Shown here: in pieces, positions 21,687-36,251 of the stretch | Numbering within the stretch: position 1 is the stretch's first letter | Layout: every line of letters starts with the position of its first letter | Source of the DNA: Pohlia nutans | Lineage: Eukaryota > Streptophyta > Bryopsida > Bryales > Mniaceae | Reading direction: 5' to 3' | Assembly: GCA_022496805.1 (NCBI GenBank) | Contig: CM040085.1 | Location: 35,679,811 to 35,743,810 of the forward strand | Length of the DNA stretch: 64,000 nt | Made by a program: the position numbers and the translations under genes | The notes under the pieces: generated by a model | What the model saw: only the letters and a program-made list of their open reading frames with translations | Told to the model about the DNA's origin: nothing | Databases searched by the model: none

Positions 21687-23258
21687 GTACATTGTAATTT
21701 TGTTTCAAAACCATCATATTGTAATCCAAATATGTTCATTTTGTATGCACTAGTATAAAACCACCACAAATTTATATTTTTTAGGATGAATTTTGAACAC
21801 TCTTTAGTAGAATTTAACAAAAAATATCTTTTGAATTGTATTAAATCTTGTTAAAATTGTTGGAAAAAACTATCTTGGAAAATCAGTAAGTTGGAGTGGT
21901 TTTGTATTATTGATCCAATTATATATTTTAGATCAATTCAAACCAATTAAATATTAAGATAGTTGATGGTACATAATTTGGATAGTTTATCAAAGTACCA
22001 CAAAATATGTATGTACAATGGAATACAACAAAAATATTCTTGGCTATTTCATCCTTGTCTATACAACTAGTAATTTCTGAGTTTTTAGTGAGAGCCTTTT
22101 ATACTTGTACTACTTCAAATTATACCTCTCAATATGAATGGATCAAACTTGTGCATTATCTGTACATCAAATAAAGTTGTTTGTTTTGTTTTGTTTGTTT
22201 TGTTACGTTGAGATATCTTCGACTGTGCATCCACCGGCCGCATTTTTGGTATTGTTAGAAAGCTCTCAATGGGGAGGGATGCACAGAGTTTTTTTTTTTT
22301 TTTGATCACATTTGGACCTACGGTGTGCATAACATTCTTTAGCTAGTACAGCAACACACTATTTTGCTTGTGCCGAGAATCAGCATCTGAGCAAGGCTTT
22401 GATGATGTGGAACATGTAGAAACTATTAAAAAACATAAACTTAAGCATTGAGCTGTCAAGGCATCTTTAGCTAAAGATGGCTTTGATTCTCTAAAAGATT
22501 ACAATTTCTGCAATGATTTTTGGCCTGCAATACTAATTCTCAAGTGTGAACAGTGGGGCTGCTAAAGAATAATATGTGAAAGTTATGGATTTTTAATGGA
22601 TAATTGAATTAAATTATGAAAAATGGAATATGGGAGCTTTTATGTCATACTTGGCATTGTTGGAAAGCCTCGATGAGTAAGGGTGCACAAAAAATCATTT
22701 CAAAACTTTTGGACCTACAGTGTGAAAGTTGTGGATTTTCAATCGAATTTCATCACCATAAATTGAATTAAATTATAAGTAAATTATTCTAGAAAAACAA
22801 AAGCAAAAGCATGGGAAACACAAGATGAAAAACAGAACATCTTGGCAAATAGCACAGGACCACACTAATGTACCTTGAAATTGTACACAATAAGCTTTGA
22901 GTTCCGACAAACTTCATAAAATAATTGTGGTAGTACACATTGAAGACTAGATTCATGTGCAATTGTGTAACAAACCTCCCACAAGTTTGCCACCAACTCT
23001 CACAAGACTTCACAATAATAAACTAATTCATTAGTGAGTTGAAGAAACTCAAACCTAGACCAACAAGATCTTGGTCTAAGATTAGCCACCCAAACATAGA
23101 GAAGGGATCTCAACAAAAAAGAGCCTCTACCTTCTCACCCCCGAGCTTTATATCCGAAGTCCCTTCACCATAGGACTAGTAGTCTATCTCTAGTCTTTTT
23201 ACTTTCTATCTTCAAAATTAGATCTAGTTCATAGATCTTTAAGTCCTTTAACTTTTAA
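21687..23258. other. Intergenic DNA
   Basis: No gene supported. Two similar phrases (gtattgttagaaagctctc near 22249 and gcattgttggaaagcctcg near 22653, each followed by a 'gtgcac/atgcac' phrase) hint at a degenerate dispersed repeat. Confidence 0.4.
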
Positions 23259-23485
23259 ATCTGGAGTGGTCTAACTCCAGTGCACTTCATCTAGAGCTGT
23301 CTAACTCTTGTGCACATGTTCTCAATCTGAAGTGATCTAACTCCAATGCACCTCATTTAGAGTTGTCTAACTCTTATGCCCATGTTCTCAATCTGGAGTG
23401 GTCTAACTCCAGTGCACTAAATGTGGAGCTGTCTAACTCCAGTGCACATGTTGTCAACTTGAAGTTGTTTAACTCCAGTCCACCA
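23259..23485. repeat. Minisatellite with alternating ~33-bp half-units
   Basis: Repeats of the type 'ctggagtggtctaactccag' + 'tgcac' alternate with 'tagagctgtctaactc' + 'tgtgcacatgttctcaa', about six half-units. Each half-unit contains a short inverted repeat (CTGGAGT/ACTCCAG). Confidence 0.75.
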
Positions 23486-23689
23486 TCCTCTGCTTACACA
23501 CTGTCACATGAGATACATTACAATCCCTAAGGATCTCAACTCTACCCCTCAGGGTATCAACTGTACCACGCCTCACATGGTATCAACTGTACCTCTAAAG
23601 GCACATGACAAATTGGATTTCTATAGAAGAAAGACTCTTTAGACTCTTTAGAAACTCTCGCCTGAATCAATTTACAGTAATCTAATAGG

Positions 23690-24485
23690 ATCTAGCATTG
23701 TTTTTCAAATCTTGCCTCTCTAGAGCTACATATACACACCTTATGCTCGTGTGTCTACCATTGTCCAATTTAGTCACATGCACAACAAAACTAAGAATAC
23801 ATTTATACAATTCAATCTTTTCAATAGTAAAAAAATTGCTAAAAAAGGCTAAGATCACTAATTCAACATTATTTCTCAAATCTAGCCTTTGAAGAGCAAT
23901 ATATAAGGTGAGTGGGCCAACGGACACCAATCATGAGAAGACACCTATGTTTATTTGATCAATGATACTTCACTATGCCATAAACCAACAATCAACGAAA
24001 TAGTTTAGTGATTGTTGACGTTGAATCATTACTTGAACTTGTCTTGTTTGTAGGAACTATCTTTATTTTAAGTTTTTTTATGGTCTATCAAGGCATATTC
24101 ACTCTTGATTTGAGCTCATGTCTACTGCCACAAATAGGCAACCTATACCTTGGACTTTGAAAATTCATAACTTATTCAATATAACTCCAAAAATTATGAT
24201 TCAACTTGGGATAGATTTAGAATCAATTTGCAAAAAATAACAATGCAATTCAGATTACTATAAATAGGCACACTCACCTTCCACATCTTATGCTTATGCA
24301 TTCAGTAATCACCATTCGATCATTGTCAAATTTAGTCAGAAAATTACCCAACAAAGTTAGGAATACATCCATAAAGTTGAATCTAAGACGATTCCACCAT
24401 CAGAACGGTCTTATTGCACCAGAGTCACTCCAGCACCGGCCTACCTAGTCTTTTCAAGAGTAAACAAAAATTGCTAAAAACACCT
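23690..24485. repeat. Degenerate direct repeat, ~570 bp apart
   Basis: The stretch 23690-23845 and the stretch 24270-24485 share ordered phrases: 'cacaccttatgct'/'catcttatgct', 'attgtccaatttagtca'/'attgtcaaatttagtca', 'aagaatacat'/'aggaatacat', 'ttttcaatagtaaa'/'ttttcaagagtaaa', 'aaattgctaaaaa'. The second copy has an insertion. No coding sequence. Confidence 0.5.
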
Positions 24486-25024
24486 CCCGGTACACAGACC
24501 AGAAAAACTGCATTTCCTCAAGACCTTATCTGGGTCACTTTCATTAAAGTAAAAAGAAAGTGTTTTTAACACCATAAAGGACTTCTGCACTAGAAAAGGA
24601 CACGTAATTTTGGGACGTAATTTTGGGCAGACTAACAATTTTTGAGAAGGATACTTTATTTAAGATTGCCTTTTTCCGAGTGATGTTGAATTCTGACTTG
24701 CCTTTCATTCGTCTGGCGGGTGCAAAATCCAACCCTCAAAGTCAAAACACTACGCATCCAGTCCAGCAGTAGTAGCTATAATAAATCAACTAAGTGATGA
24801 TCATTTTTTGTCCAACCAGTCCCTCGCACATGCTCCCTGGATGTGTCACGGTATGAATAACAGGAAAGCTATGCTGGAGGTCTTATGTAAAACAGGACTA
24901 TCATATTAAACAATCGCCTGTGAAGTCCTACAACAATAGAAAGAATAATAAGCTTCTCCTGTGGTCTCGACCCTGAATGAAACATGGAAAAGAAACAGCC
25001 AGGTCTTCCTTCTGAATAATACCA
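24486..25024. other. 3' flank of the Rab2 gene
   Basis: No gene seen; part is expected to be the 3' UTR of the minus-strand Rab2 gene. No polyadenylation signal can be fixed. Confidence 0.35.
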
Positions 25025-27647
<2,623 letters not shown>

Positions 27648-27959
27648 GGTGCCCAACTTCACATTCTCCGAGTTCCTCCCCTCTGCAAATCGTCAACCAC
27701 TTTCAAATCGCACTACTGACTATAAAACGGCAAAGAAGATCTGACAGAGGAGACTACACACATACATACAGAGAGAGGAAAGAGACAAGGCGTGCTGGGC
27801 ACCTTTGGAAATGGCGGACAATTACAAGTAAAGCTCGGGATCGGAAAATGCAAAAGCACTACTGAGCTGGTGATGCTAATGCCCCAAGCAAAGCAAAGCA
27901 AAGCAACAGCAAGGTGGCTGCACTCCGGATCCGGTTCTCTCAGCAGCACACCTGTCATC
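27648..27959 (-). promoter_or_regulatory. Presumed 5' UTR/promoter region of Rab2
   Basis: The interval directly upstream of the Rab2 start. It has a CT-rich minus strand (for example 'cctctgtcagatcttc') but no clear TATA box. Assigned by position only. Confidence 0.3.
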
Positions 27960-28690
27960 ATGGCTGCTGCCTCGTTTCTTTTCTTTTTCCTCTTGTTTCC
28001 TTTTCTTTTGGTGATCGTCGTTTTCCTTTTCATTTTGGGGACAGTCGGTGGTTCCCTTTTCTTTTCGTAACAGTGGTTCTTCTTTTCATTTCGCGACAGT
28101 GGTTCTTCTTTTCTTTTGGTGACTGCAGCTTCCTTTTCTTTTCGTGTCAGTGGTTTTTCTTTTCATTTGGTGACAGCGGCTTCCTTTTCTTTTCGTGTCA
28201 GTGGCTTCTCTTTCATTTGGTGACAATAAGGTAGGAGCACCTAAAACCAACGCTACACCTAATTGCAACAACATTTAGACTATGCAATCATTTTAGAACG
28301 CAAATCTAAGCATATCATAGAGCCCTTATTGGATGTTGACCCAAATGGTAAGCTATTACCGACCCAAACTACTCCAAATCTATAATCTTGAAACTACATT
28401 GTTCACTTTTCGTCTCTCTATAAAAGCCCAGGTGGGGGGAGTGAATTCAAAGTGAATCACCTTCCATATTTTCGGATATCTCTAGTGACTTATTTTTCTT
28501 TAGGTGAGAATCGGTGGTTTCTTTTTCTCTTCATAGTGGTTTCCTTATCTTTTGGTGAGACTCGGTGGTTTCTATTTCTTTGTAGTGGTTTCGTTTTATT
28601 TTGATGACACTAGATTTCTTTCTTTAGTAAGAGTGGTTTCCTTCCCTTTTGTTGACAATGGTTTCTTTTAGTGGAATTGGGTTTCTTTTC
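27960..28690. repeat. Decaying minisatellite upstream of Rab2
   Basis: Units of about 25-52 bp built on 'ttccttttcttttcgtgtcagtgg' and 'tttcatttggtgaca' repeat closely from 27970 to 28225 and more loosely from 28490 to 28690 (ggtggtttctttttctc). It reads as long open frames on both strands, but these are repeat artefacts. Confidence 0.75.
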
Positions 28691-29535
28691 TCTAACTAAT
28701 CTTTTATTAGTTCTTGTATATTGTGGTGTTAACTATTTAGAGTTAAGGTAAAGTAGCTACTTCTATAGCTAAATAGGAGTATTAAGAGGATTGAAAAATT
28801 AGGGGGACTTACCTTGTAAAATTACCTCGTGGTGAAATAATTAGTGACAAAATTGATTTTTTTAAAATTAAAAAAACTAATAACTATGATAAAAAAAAGT
28901 TGATTGATTATGATAATAATAAAAATTACTCACTATTTGTGTCAATTTTTTTAAGTTTTAAAAATAAAAAAATTGTGTTTTGTACAGGAACATTTTATAT
29001 AGTGTGAAATATCAATAAATTAGAAACTATAAAATTAGTATGGGTCCTATTTGGTGTAGTTGTATGCACCTTTAGTGATGTCATCTTCATGGCGTCATTT
29101 ATAGTACTACATCAACAAACTATTTTTGGTTCATCGTGATTTTATTGATGAAATTTGTGAATCTTCTAAGTGCATTTGTAAAGTTGAATACAAACTCTCA
29201 ATTTTGTTTGCTAATATTTTAACCTTTTCAATGAATAAAACACTATAAAATATAGGGTCCATTTTATTCATCGGGACGTAAAATTTCTACCTAATTATAA
29301 AAGGTTTAACCTAATATAGTATGCTTTAAATTCAAATAAGGAAAAATTCAAGGATATTCTAGAATATACTCCAAATATTTCAATTATGTAATAAGCCCCA
29401 TTTAAATACCCTTTGTATGCACGTGTATCCCAAATTACACAACGGATGACCTCCCGAGGGATTTCTTCAACTTTATATTCAATTTTGTGGCCAACTTCAA
29501 TTGAGGGTGGAGTTGGAGATTCTTTTTTAGAATGT
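28691..29535. other. Intergenic AT-rich DNA
   Basis: No gene or recognisable repeat family seen. Confidence 0.4.
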
Positions 29536-29539
29536 ATGA

Positions 29540-31565
29540 AACATCCAATTCCCTATTTTTGCACTTGGCCATATAATCATGCACTTAGCTTCCAGGTGCA
29601 CTAAAAATTCAGACCACTAGAAATTGCATGAATTATTTGGCCAATTTTTTTCTCCCACAGATTTGGTTGCAAAAAGGATAAATTGCAAATTTTTGGAAAT
29701 TTTTGAGTCTTTTTTTTTTTAAAAGCCATTACTTGTGCTTTGAATATTTTTGAATTGGATTCTATATGCAACAGAACTCTCTTTTGAAATTGATCTTGAC
29801 ACAGTATGTTAGAAAATACAAAAGGTTGGAGTTCTCAAACAACAAGTTAAGTACACGTCTTACAAAACCATATAAACATATTGTAAGCAATTAGAAGTAG
29901 GCCACAAATAGACAAATATGTTTTAAATATGCCCATTAGTACACAGAAACACTTTACATGTTTACAATTTATAAGAATAGTACAAACTTTTAAATCAGCA
30001 CCTTCACAACTAAACCAAAAAACCACATACTATATAGTATTCTACTCATCTACTCTAGTAAGCATCTAGTTCATTCTGCAACCTCTAGTCACCTATGCCT
30101 TCAAACTGCATTGCAACATATTCAAGTATGTGTGACTTTGCTTCATTTGTAATAGTAATTTGCTTCATCTACACACAATCATATAGTGCCATTGTTGCAG
30201 CTGTTGCTTCCTCTCTCTAAAAAGAAACTCCAACATGATATTTCTTTACTGTGTTATCAAAATAAATTGTCCAACCTCTTGGAACAAACTGCGAGAACAA
30301 CGAGCCGAGCGATTCACTCCCCTATACAGAGTCCATAGGATTCCACTTGAACAACATCGTTGTCAAGTCCAATTGGGCATTTGGGCTTCCAAATGCACTA
30401 AGAAAAGGAGGAAAAAGAATACGCGACCATGAACCCTCAACCACCTGCACAAAAAATAAAACAAAAAAATCATGAAACATCTATCTATCTATCTATCCAT
30501 TTATCTACTTTTTCCAGGTTGTTAATGATGTATAGCCGCCCCTTTGTTTTCTTCCACGGCCATAGGAGCAAGACAAAAGAGGGTCCTTAGCTTTGGAAAT
30601 CCCGGGATTTTATTTTTTATTTTTTATGTTTTTTGGGCGTGGCGGAGGGACTGAGGGTACGTGGCAGCGCACCCTCCGTCCTACAGCCCTCAAAAGAACA
30701 TAAATATGTTCTCCCATACCCTCTAATAGCCGCCTCATGAGTATATAAGGTGGACATGGGAGCATGGGAGAACATATTTGTGATCTCTTGAGGAGAGGAT
30801 GGAATGGGGTCCGCGTGCGCGGACCCTCAACCCCCGAAATCTCGAAAAACTCGGAAAATCCGGAAAATTAATTAAAAAATAAAATGGGGCGTGTCGGAGG
30901 GGTTGAGGATACGCGGTAGCGCACCCTCCGTCCTACAGCCCTCGAAAGAACATAAATATGTTCTTCTATACCCTCTCATAGCCGCCTCATGAGTATATAA
31001 GGCGGCTATGGGAGCATGGGAGAACATATTTGTGCTCTCTTGAGGAGAGAATGGAATGGAGTCCACACACGCAGACCCCCAGTCTCCAAAATCCCGGAAA
31101 AAACATTTTAAAAAAATTAATTAAAAAAAAAATTAAAATTGGGCGTGGCTGAGGGGCTGAGGGTATGCGGCATTTGAATGTTGTTTTGAAGGATGGAGGA
31201 AGGAGCCACGCAGCCTTATGTACTTTTTGGCACACAAAAAATAGAAATAAGAAAAAGGAAAATAAGAAAAAATTAAATAATTTCTTCTCCCATACACTCT
31301 GGCAGCGGTGTTATAATGTCTTAATCTATTCATAATTTGTAATAGTTTTTAAATAGTTAATTTTGCAATTTTAAAAATAAACGAAATTCAAATTATTGTA
31401 TGAAAAATTTGAAATATTAGTCTTTTATTGCAATATACTACAAGTTTCAACAAAGAAATAAATCAATGTTTTTTCGTCAATTTTTTCTTGAGATTTTTTT
31501 TTTAGCACAATTAGGTCCGGAAATGATTGCACTTGGCCAAGTGCAAAAATAGGGGATTGGGTGTT
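29540..31565. mobile_element. 2.0-kb non-autonomous TIR element, unknown superfamily
   Basis: The ends form a 32-bp terminal inverted repeat with two mismatches (AACATCCAATTCCC at the left; AACACCCAATCCCC, reverse complement, at the right; then TATTTTTGCACTTGGCCA in both). A possible 4-bp duplication ATGA flanks it (29536-29539 and 31566-31569). The right end extends into a 16-bp palindrome GCACTTGGCCAAGTGC. No transposase is seen inside; the interior holds a GC-richer tandem array. Confidence 0.7.
30635..31180. repeat. 252-bp tandem array with TATA-like boxes and palindromes
   Basis: Two full units and a partial third start with 'gggcgtggcggaggg'. Each full unit carries a GAACATAAATATGTTC palindrome, then 'agccgcctcatgagtatataagg' (TATA-like at 30741 and 30993), an inverted partner of the flanking sequence (catagccgcc ... 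ggcggctatg), and a Rich GC block 'cgcaccctccgtcc'. Strongly different in composition from its surroundings. Confidence 0.8.
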
Positions 31566-31569
31566 ATGA

Positions 31570-32483
31570 TTGAATATTGTGCTCCAATAATGATAAATCA
31601 AAAAATTAGATGAATAGTGGATGGAACTTCAAACCAAAAACTAACATGATTTACTTGTTGAGTAATTGTAAATGAAGCCAACTGTTGATAATCCAATTTT
31701 TAACCTACAAACTCGGGGGGAGAGGGGGGATAAAAAAAAACTATTGCTTGACATAAGGGGGTCACTCCCCCTTTTGTTATGTAACCATGTGCGTACAAAG
31801 GGTGTTATTATAGGGGCTATTTACCTCCTCCTTTGGATTTTAGGGCACTCTATATTAAGCATCGTATAGGTAATTTTGAATGCAAACCAAGACTATTTTA
31901 AATGATGCTAAATTACCTATGAAATTTTGATTTATTTGTTCTGTCCGAAAACAAAATTAAATCTCCTATTTAGCCTAGCGTATACCCATATGCATTCTTA
32001 TGTACTGGTGATAGAAGAGTTTGTACATTATACTCAAAGCATGCCATGCATTTTAGGTAAATGGCATACGTAGGGCATAGATACTACGACTTTAGGTCTT
32101 CATCCAAAGTTTGACTGCCTTATTGTACAAATTTTCATCCATTTTGCATATAGGAGTTGTGGATATACTCATTCCGTTTTATTTTTTAAAATTCTTCTCT
32201 ATTTTTCGTCATACTAAATCTACTCTACCTCAAACCTAAAGTGGGGGCTTTTCTAGTACACTGAAATCACATATTTTGTAATTTAAGTATGCTGCGGCAG
32301 ATCCAAAGTTTATATAATTTTTTCTTCCAATGAATTAAAAGTACCCTTATAGTTGTTCTCACGTAATTTCTACTTTTTTGCCGATTACACCTCACCTCCC
32401 CCCCCCCCCCCCCCCTTTTCCCCTTGAGCAATAGGTTCTTAATAATTTCACTTTGAGACTCACTACTTAGGGTTAATCAACTA
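31570..32483. other. Intergenic DNA with a C homopolymer
   Basis: No gene seen. A run of 17 C lies at about 32399-32415. Confidence 0.45.
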
Positions 32484-33045
32484 ACCTCTAAATACCCATA
32501 GCCCTCTCCAGATTCGGAGAATTGCAACAATGCATTATAAAATGCAACTAATAGGGATATTTTGAACTTGATGTATGAATAAAAGATTTGCATTATGAAT
32601 TTTAGATTCTATCCATATGGTTAGATTTGTAATTGCTATCACCAATATTTTTGTATAAAATTTGAAACTTAAAATTTAAAATTCTTTTGTAATTTGATTA
32701 CGAATACAATAATAGTATTACATTTTGATGACAGGGTTGAAATGTAATACTATCATTGTAATGATTTTTGGAGATTTTTGATTGTTTAATTTTATGAGTT
32801 GACTTTTTCAAGAGCATTTTTGAACTCTTCTGAACCAAGATCTTAGAAATTTTTGGTGAATCACTTCAACATGAAATGAGGCATAAAATTTTCACAAATC
32901 GTCCCCTTTCTAATCGGTTCACACATGCATGAAGCTAAGTTCCCATAAAATCTATGGAAAAAAATCCACACTGCAAAAACTGCATGACAAATGATATAAC
33001 ATGGATGAAATCTGTACATCGTCCAAGAATTAATGGCCTAATGTG
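32484..33045. mobile_element. TTAA MITE, family B, eroded ends
   Basis: About 560 bp matching the family-B copies at 35206-35775 and 61263-62413. Shared phrases are 'gggatattttgaacttg', 'ctatccatatggtta', 'ggtgaatcacttcaacatg' and 'aatcggttcacacatgcatg'. The left end reads CTAACCTCTAAA and the right end lacks the GGGGTTAA terminus. Confidence 0.75.
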
Positions 33046-34554
33046 AAGTGTTATATATATATAAACATGTGTCAAAAAGTGTAACCAAGCACCTTACAAT
33101 ACAAAAGACGTTGCAAGGCTCAACACTAGATTCAACCTTTGGAACCATGAGAGAGTGACAATCGATAGAGATTGTCATAGTACTCTTTGTGGTCTTCAAC
33201 AAGCCCACTATCCATCTTGGTTTAAGACACTTCCTACACACATTTTAGTTATGTAAACCACCTAGTTGCATGCATTGAATCAAAATTCCCCTCAAGGGAC
33301 TCCAAACTAGCATAATTTTTAGTTCAATTATCCAAATTTCAAAAGCAATATCATTTTGCAAAATATACTTTTTGAATAGAATATTGTGTTTTTTTTCATT
33401 TTAGTAAGTATTAAGGCTATCATGGCCTTTCCAAGATTCAAGCGTTTCTGGTTTTCTATCCCTTTGTTGGATCATAACTTCTAAGTCTTTTTTTACTCAT
33501 GGACTTTAGCAATCTAAAGAGTTCTTATTTTTAGCTTTTCAAGAACATATAACATGTCATATTTCATTGAGAGTATCATTGAAAATTTTGAATCCCACTC
33601 TTAATGCCAAATGAATTATGTGTCGTGAATGTTGTAAACTTTGAGGAGCCATTTTTTTTATTCATAACTTTAATTCTCGCATCTGGACTCATGGGTGCAT
33701 TTCTCTTAAGGTTTTGAACTATGTATGACACTCCTCTATCTTTATTCCACAAAAACCGATATTGTATGTTGTTTGTTTGGGATACCTTTTGGTTTCTTCA
33801 TTTTGTCTCTTGCAAGGCCCTTGGGGTCCCCCTTGCTAAGCAAGATGTGCGAGTATCCTTTTGAAAGGGATGTGATATAATTGTATTATAACATTAGTTA
33901 CTCTATATTACAATTCAACAACCAACTGCTATAGTTTGAATAGAAGTAATTACAATGTCATTATGGATTTTGTTAGTGGAAATCAACTAATTAATAAATT
34001 TGAATACAATAATGGAACCTTAGGTTTTTATTTTAGTTTTTGAAAGAAAATGATTTTTTATTGCACTTAAAAACACAATTACAACTATGAAACTAAACTA
34101 CTATATAAAGGTTTACATTTGAGTATCAAGGTATTTTTATTAAATATTAATGTTAGAATGAAGTTATGTACATTAATTTATGATATACTTACAATATTAT
34201 AATGTAAATGTAAGTGGCAATATATTGATCAAATTTACAAATATGTTTGTAAATAAGGCGTGATTAACATTATGATGCACTTATAAATAGGCGGCTAAGA
34301 AAATTATGTTGTTCATACATGTATGTTTAGATTTATGAAAGAATGGCCTCCTCAAGCCTAACAATCATTTAACTAGAGAGAGAAAATAACTTGGGCTGTA
34401 GGCTTGCATGAATTAAGTGTCCATTGGAAGATAATGATACTAAGTACGCCTCCAAGACCTACAAAGTGCATGCTATCCTTGATGCCTTTTTTGAAGGTGG
34501 ACCTTATAACTACTTAGTCTATAGCTGAATATCATTAAGAAGAACGAACACATT
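33046..34554. other. Intergenic AT-rich DNA
   Basis: No gene or repeat family recognised; short ORFs show no motif. Confidence 0.4.
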
Positions 34555-34582
34555 CTCCCCCCCCCCCCTCCCCCCCCCCAAT

Positions 34583-34740
34583 GACATTTTAGGGTACCCA
34601 TACAACAAGGTCGTGAGAGCCCTCCACCATGATTGGGTAGACCATGATGGTAGAGCCACTGGGCAACATTGGGATTCAAACCTCGGTCACCCTATTGGGA
34701 TGCTAGAGGCTGAACCATTGAGCCAACCCCTAGAGGCTCT
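34583..34740 (-). mobile_element. tRNA-derived SINE
   Basis: On the minus strand the 5' part reads as a degenerate tRNA with internal Pol III promoter boxes. The A box is TGGCTCAATGG (within 34711-34725) and the B box GGTTTGAATCCC (34671-34682), at tRNA-like spacing. A unique body follows, then a G/A-rich simple tail on the minus strand (34556-34580). The tRNA part cannot form an intact tRNA, so it is a retroposon rather than a tRNA gene. Confidence 0.7.
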
Positions 34741-35201
34741 TCATTTTACTAAAATTCTATGGCTTCGGTCCTTGCTCGAAGCCTCCACCTTGTAGCAACC
34801 TTTTTTTTTTCTTTTAATCAACAAGAAAGTACAACCAATATTTTTTTGATAAATTTTCACTTAAATCTTACCTAATTTTGGGAGTGGCTACTTTTACACC
34901 AGAAAAAATGGGCAAAATAGTGGATGAAATTGCCAAAGTCTTTTAAAAACAATACTAAAATCATGACTATTTGGATGAAAATGCCTTATAAATAGATAAT
35001 TTAATAGATGAGCATATACATATGGATGATTCTATCCATTTTTTCCTTATTTGGCTACATTCGAAGGTCTGTTGGTATTGCTCTACCAAAGGAAAAACAA
35101 AAAAAAAAGGCTGCTTATCTGCACCAATTTGTTTAAAATAAAAAGGTTGCCTTGTAGCATGACCTTTGAGGTGCCTGATTTACCAAGAAGCATAACCAAG
35201 A
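34741..35201. other. Intergenic DNA
   Basis: No feature recognised. Confidence 0.4.
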
Positions 35202-35205
35202 TTAA

Positions 35206-35775
35206 TCCCTAAATGTCCTCATCCTTTTCTAGATTGAGAGAATTTCGAAGATGTCTTATAAAATGTACCTAAAAGGGATATTTTGAATTTGATATATAAA
35301 TAAAAGTTGTACAGTATATTATGAATTTTTGGTTCTATCCATACGGTTAAATTTATGATTTCTATCACTAATATTTTTGTATAAAATTCAAAACTCAATT
35401 TTCAATTTCTTTTTTGTAATTTGATTATAAATAAGATATCAACAATTTGTGAATGAAATTTGTTGTGATTGGTTGAAATGTAATACTCTAAGTGTAGTGA
35501 TTTCTGGAGATTTTTTGGTTGTCTAATTTTATAATTCGGCTTTTTTTAGAGCACTTTTACACTGAAAATCTTTGAAATTTTGGGTGAATCACTACAACAT
35601 GAAATGAGGCATAAAAATTCACAAATCATACTCTTTCTAATCGGGTCACACATGAAGTTTGCTTCTCATAAAATGTAAAGTCAAAAATCCATACTGCAAG
35701 AAATCAATGACGAATGAAAAAATTATGTTTGATTATTTACATTGTCCACTTTCTAGGCGGTTGAATGTTTAGGGG
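35206..35775. mobile_element. TTAA MITE, family B
   Basis: 570 bp between TTAA at 35202-35205 and 35776-35779; the right end is GTTTAGGGG and the left end TCCCTAAATG. Closely related to the copies at 32484-33045 and 61263-62413. Confidence 0.82.
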
Positions 35776-35894
35776 TTAAAACCCACATGAATATGAACAC
35801 GTAAATCTCCCGGGTACGCAACTCCTATATTATACGCAGGGGGCATCGGCATTAAAACGGCTAAGAGGACGGCTTTTGTAAAAAATATATCAAA

Positions 35895-36251
35895 TTATAT
35901 GAAAATAAAAGGACCAAAAAGTTGGGTGATGAACAAATTAAATAAAATGAGATGTAGAAAAAGTTGGGTTGCAAATTTATTAAAAAAACTCCACAACATA
36001 TACAAAGAATTAAAACACCTATTTTTTTTTAACCTTGTAGAGTGTCTAAGGGGGGTGTTAGAAGTAGATGTTGGTATAGTATTCACAAATACTAGAGGGC
36101 CCTTTGGAGGTCTCCCTCTTTTGGAAGGAGTTGCAGCAATTACAGGTGTAGCACATTCCTTCTTCCTACCTCTACCCCCACTACATGTGCCTCTACGCTT
36201 TATTTCGCAATCCACGTGTTTGTCCAAGGCATCACGATCCTCTACAGCCAA
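35895..36251 (-). CDS. Hypothetical ORF with an AT-hook-like motif
   Basis: 118 residues. The first half is basic with GGRGRKKE and SKRGRPPKGP; the latter is an AT-hook core (RGRP) that binds the minor groove of AT-rich DNA. The second half is hydrophobic and low complexity, and probably not real protein. It may be an exon or a fragment of a transposon protein, as it lies next to the transposon on the same strand. Start and end are unverified. Confidence 0.3.
   Translation of the reverse strand: MAVEDRDALDKHVDCEIKRRGTCSGGRGRKKECATPVIAATPSKRGRPPKGPLVFVNTIPTSTSNTPLRHSTRLKKNRCFNSLYMLWSFFNKFATQLFLHLILFNLFITQLFGPFIFI

Noticed and set aside
22115..23013. Minus-strand ORFs of 71-74 residues
   Set aside because: Low-complexity readings in repeat-rich DNA without motif or splice support.
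27714..28274. Long open frames on both strands over 27.7-28.3 kb
   Set aside because: They are made by the CT-rich minisatellite; composition is repetitive and both strands are open.
32399..32415. C homopolymers (also 34556-34580) as G-quadruplex regulators
   Set aside because: Plausible structurally, but nothing in the surroundings supports a role and homopolymers are prone to assembly error.
34660..34740. Functional tRNA gene
   Set aside because: A and B boxes are present but no intact anticodon stem or acceptor pairing could be formed; it fits a SINE better.
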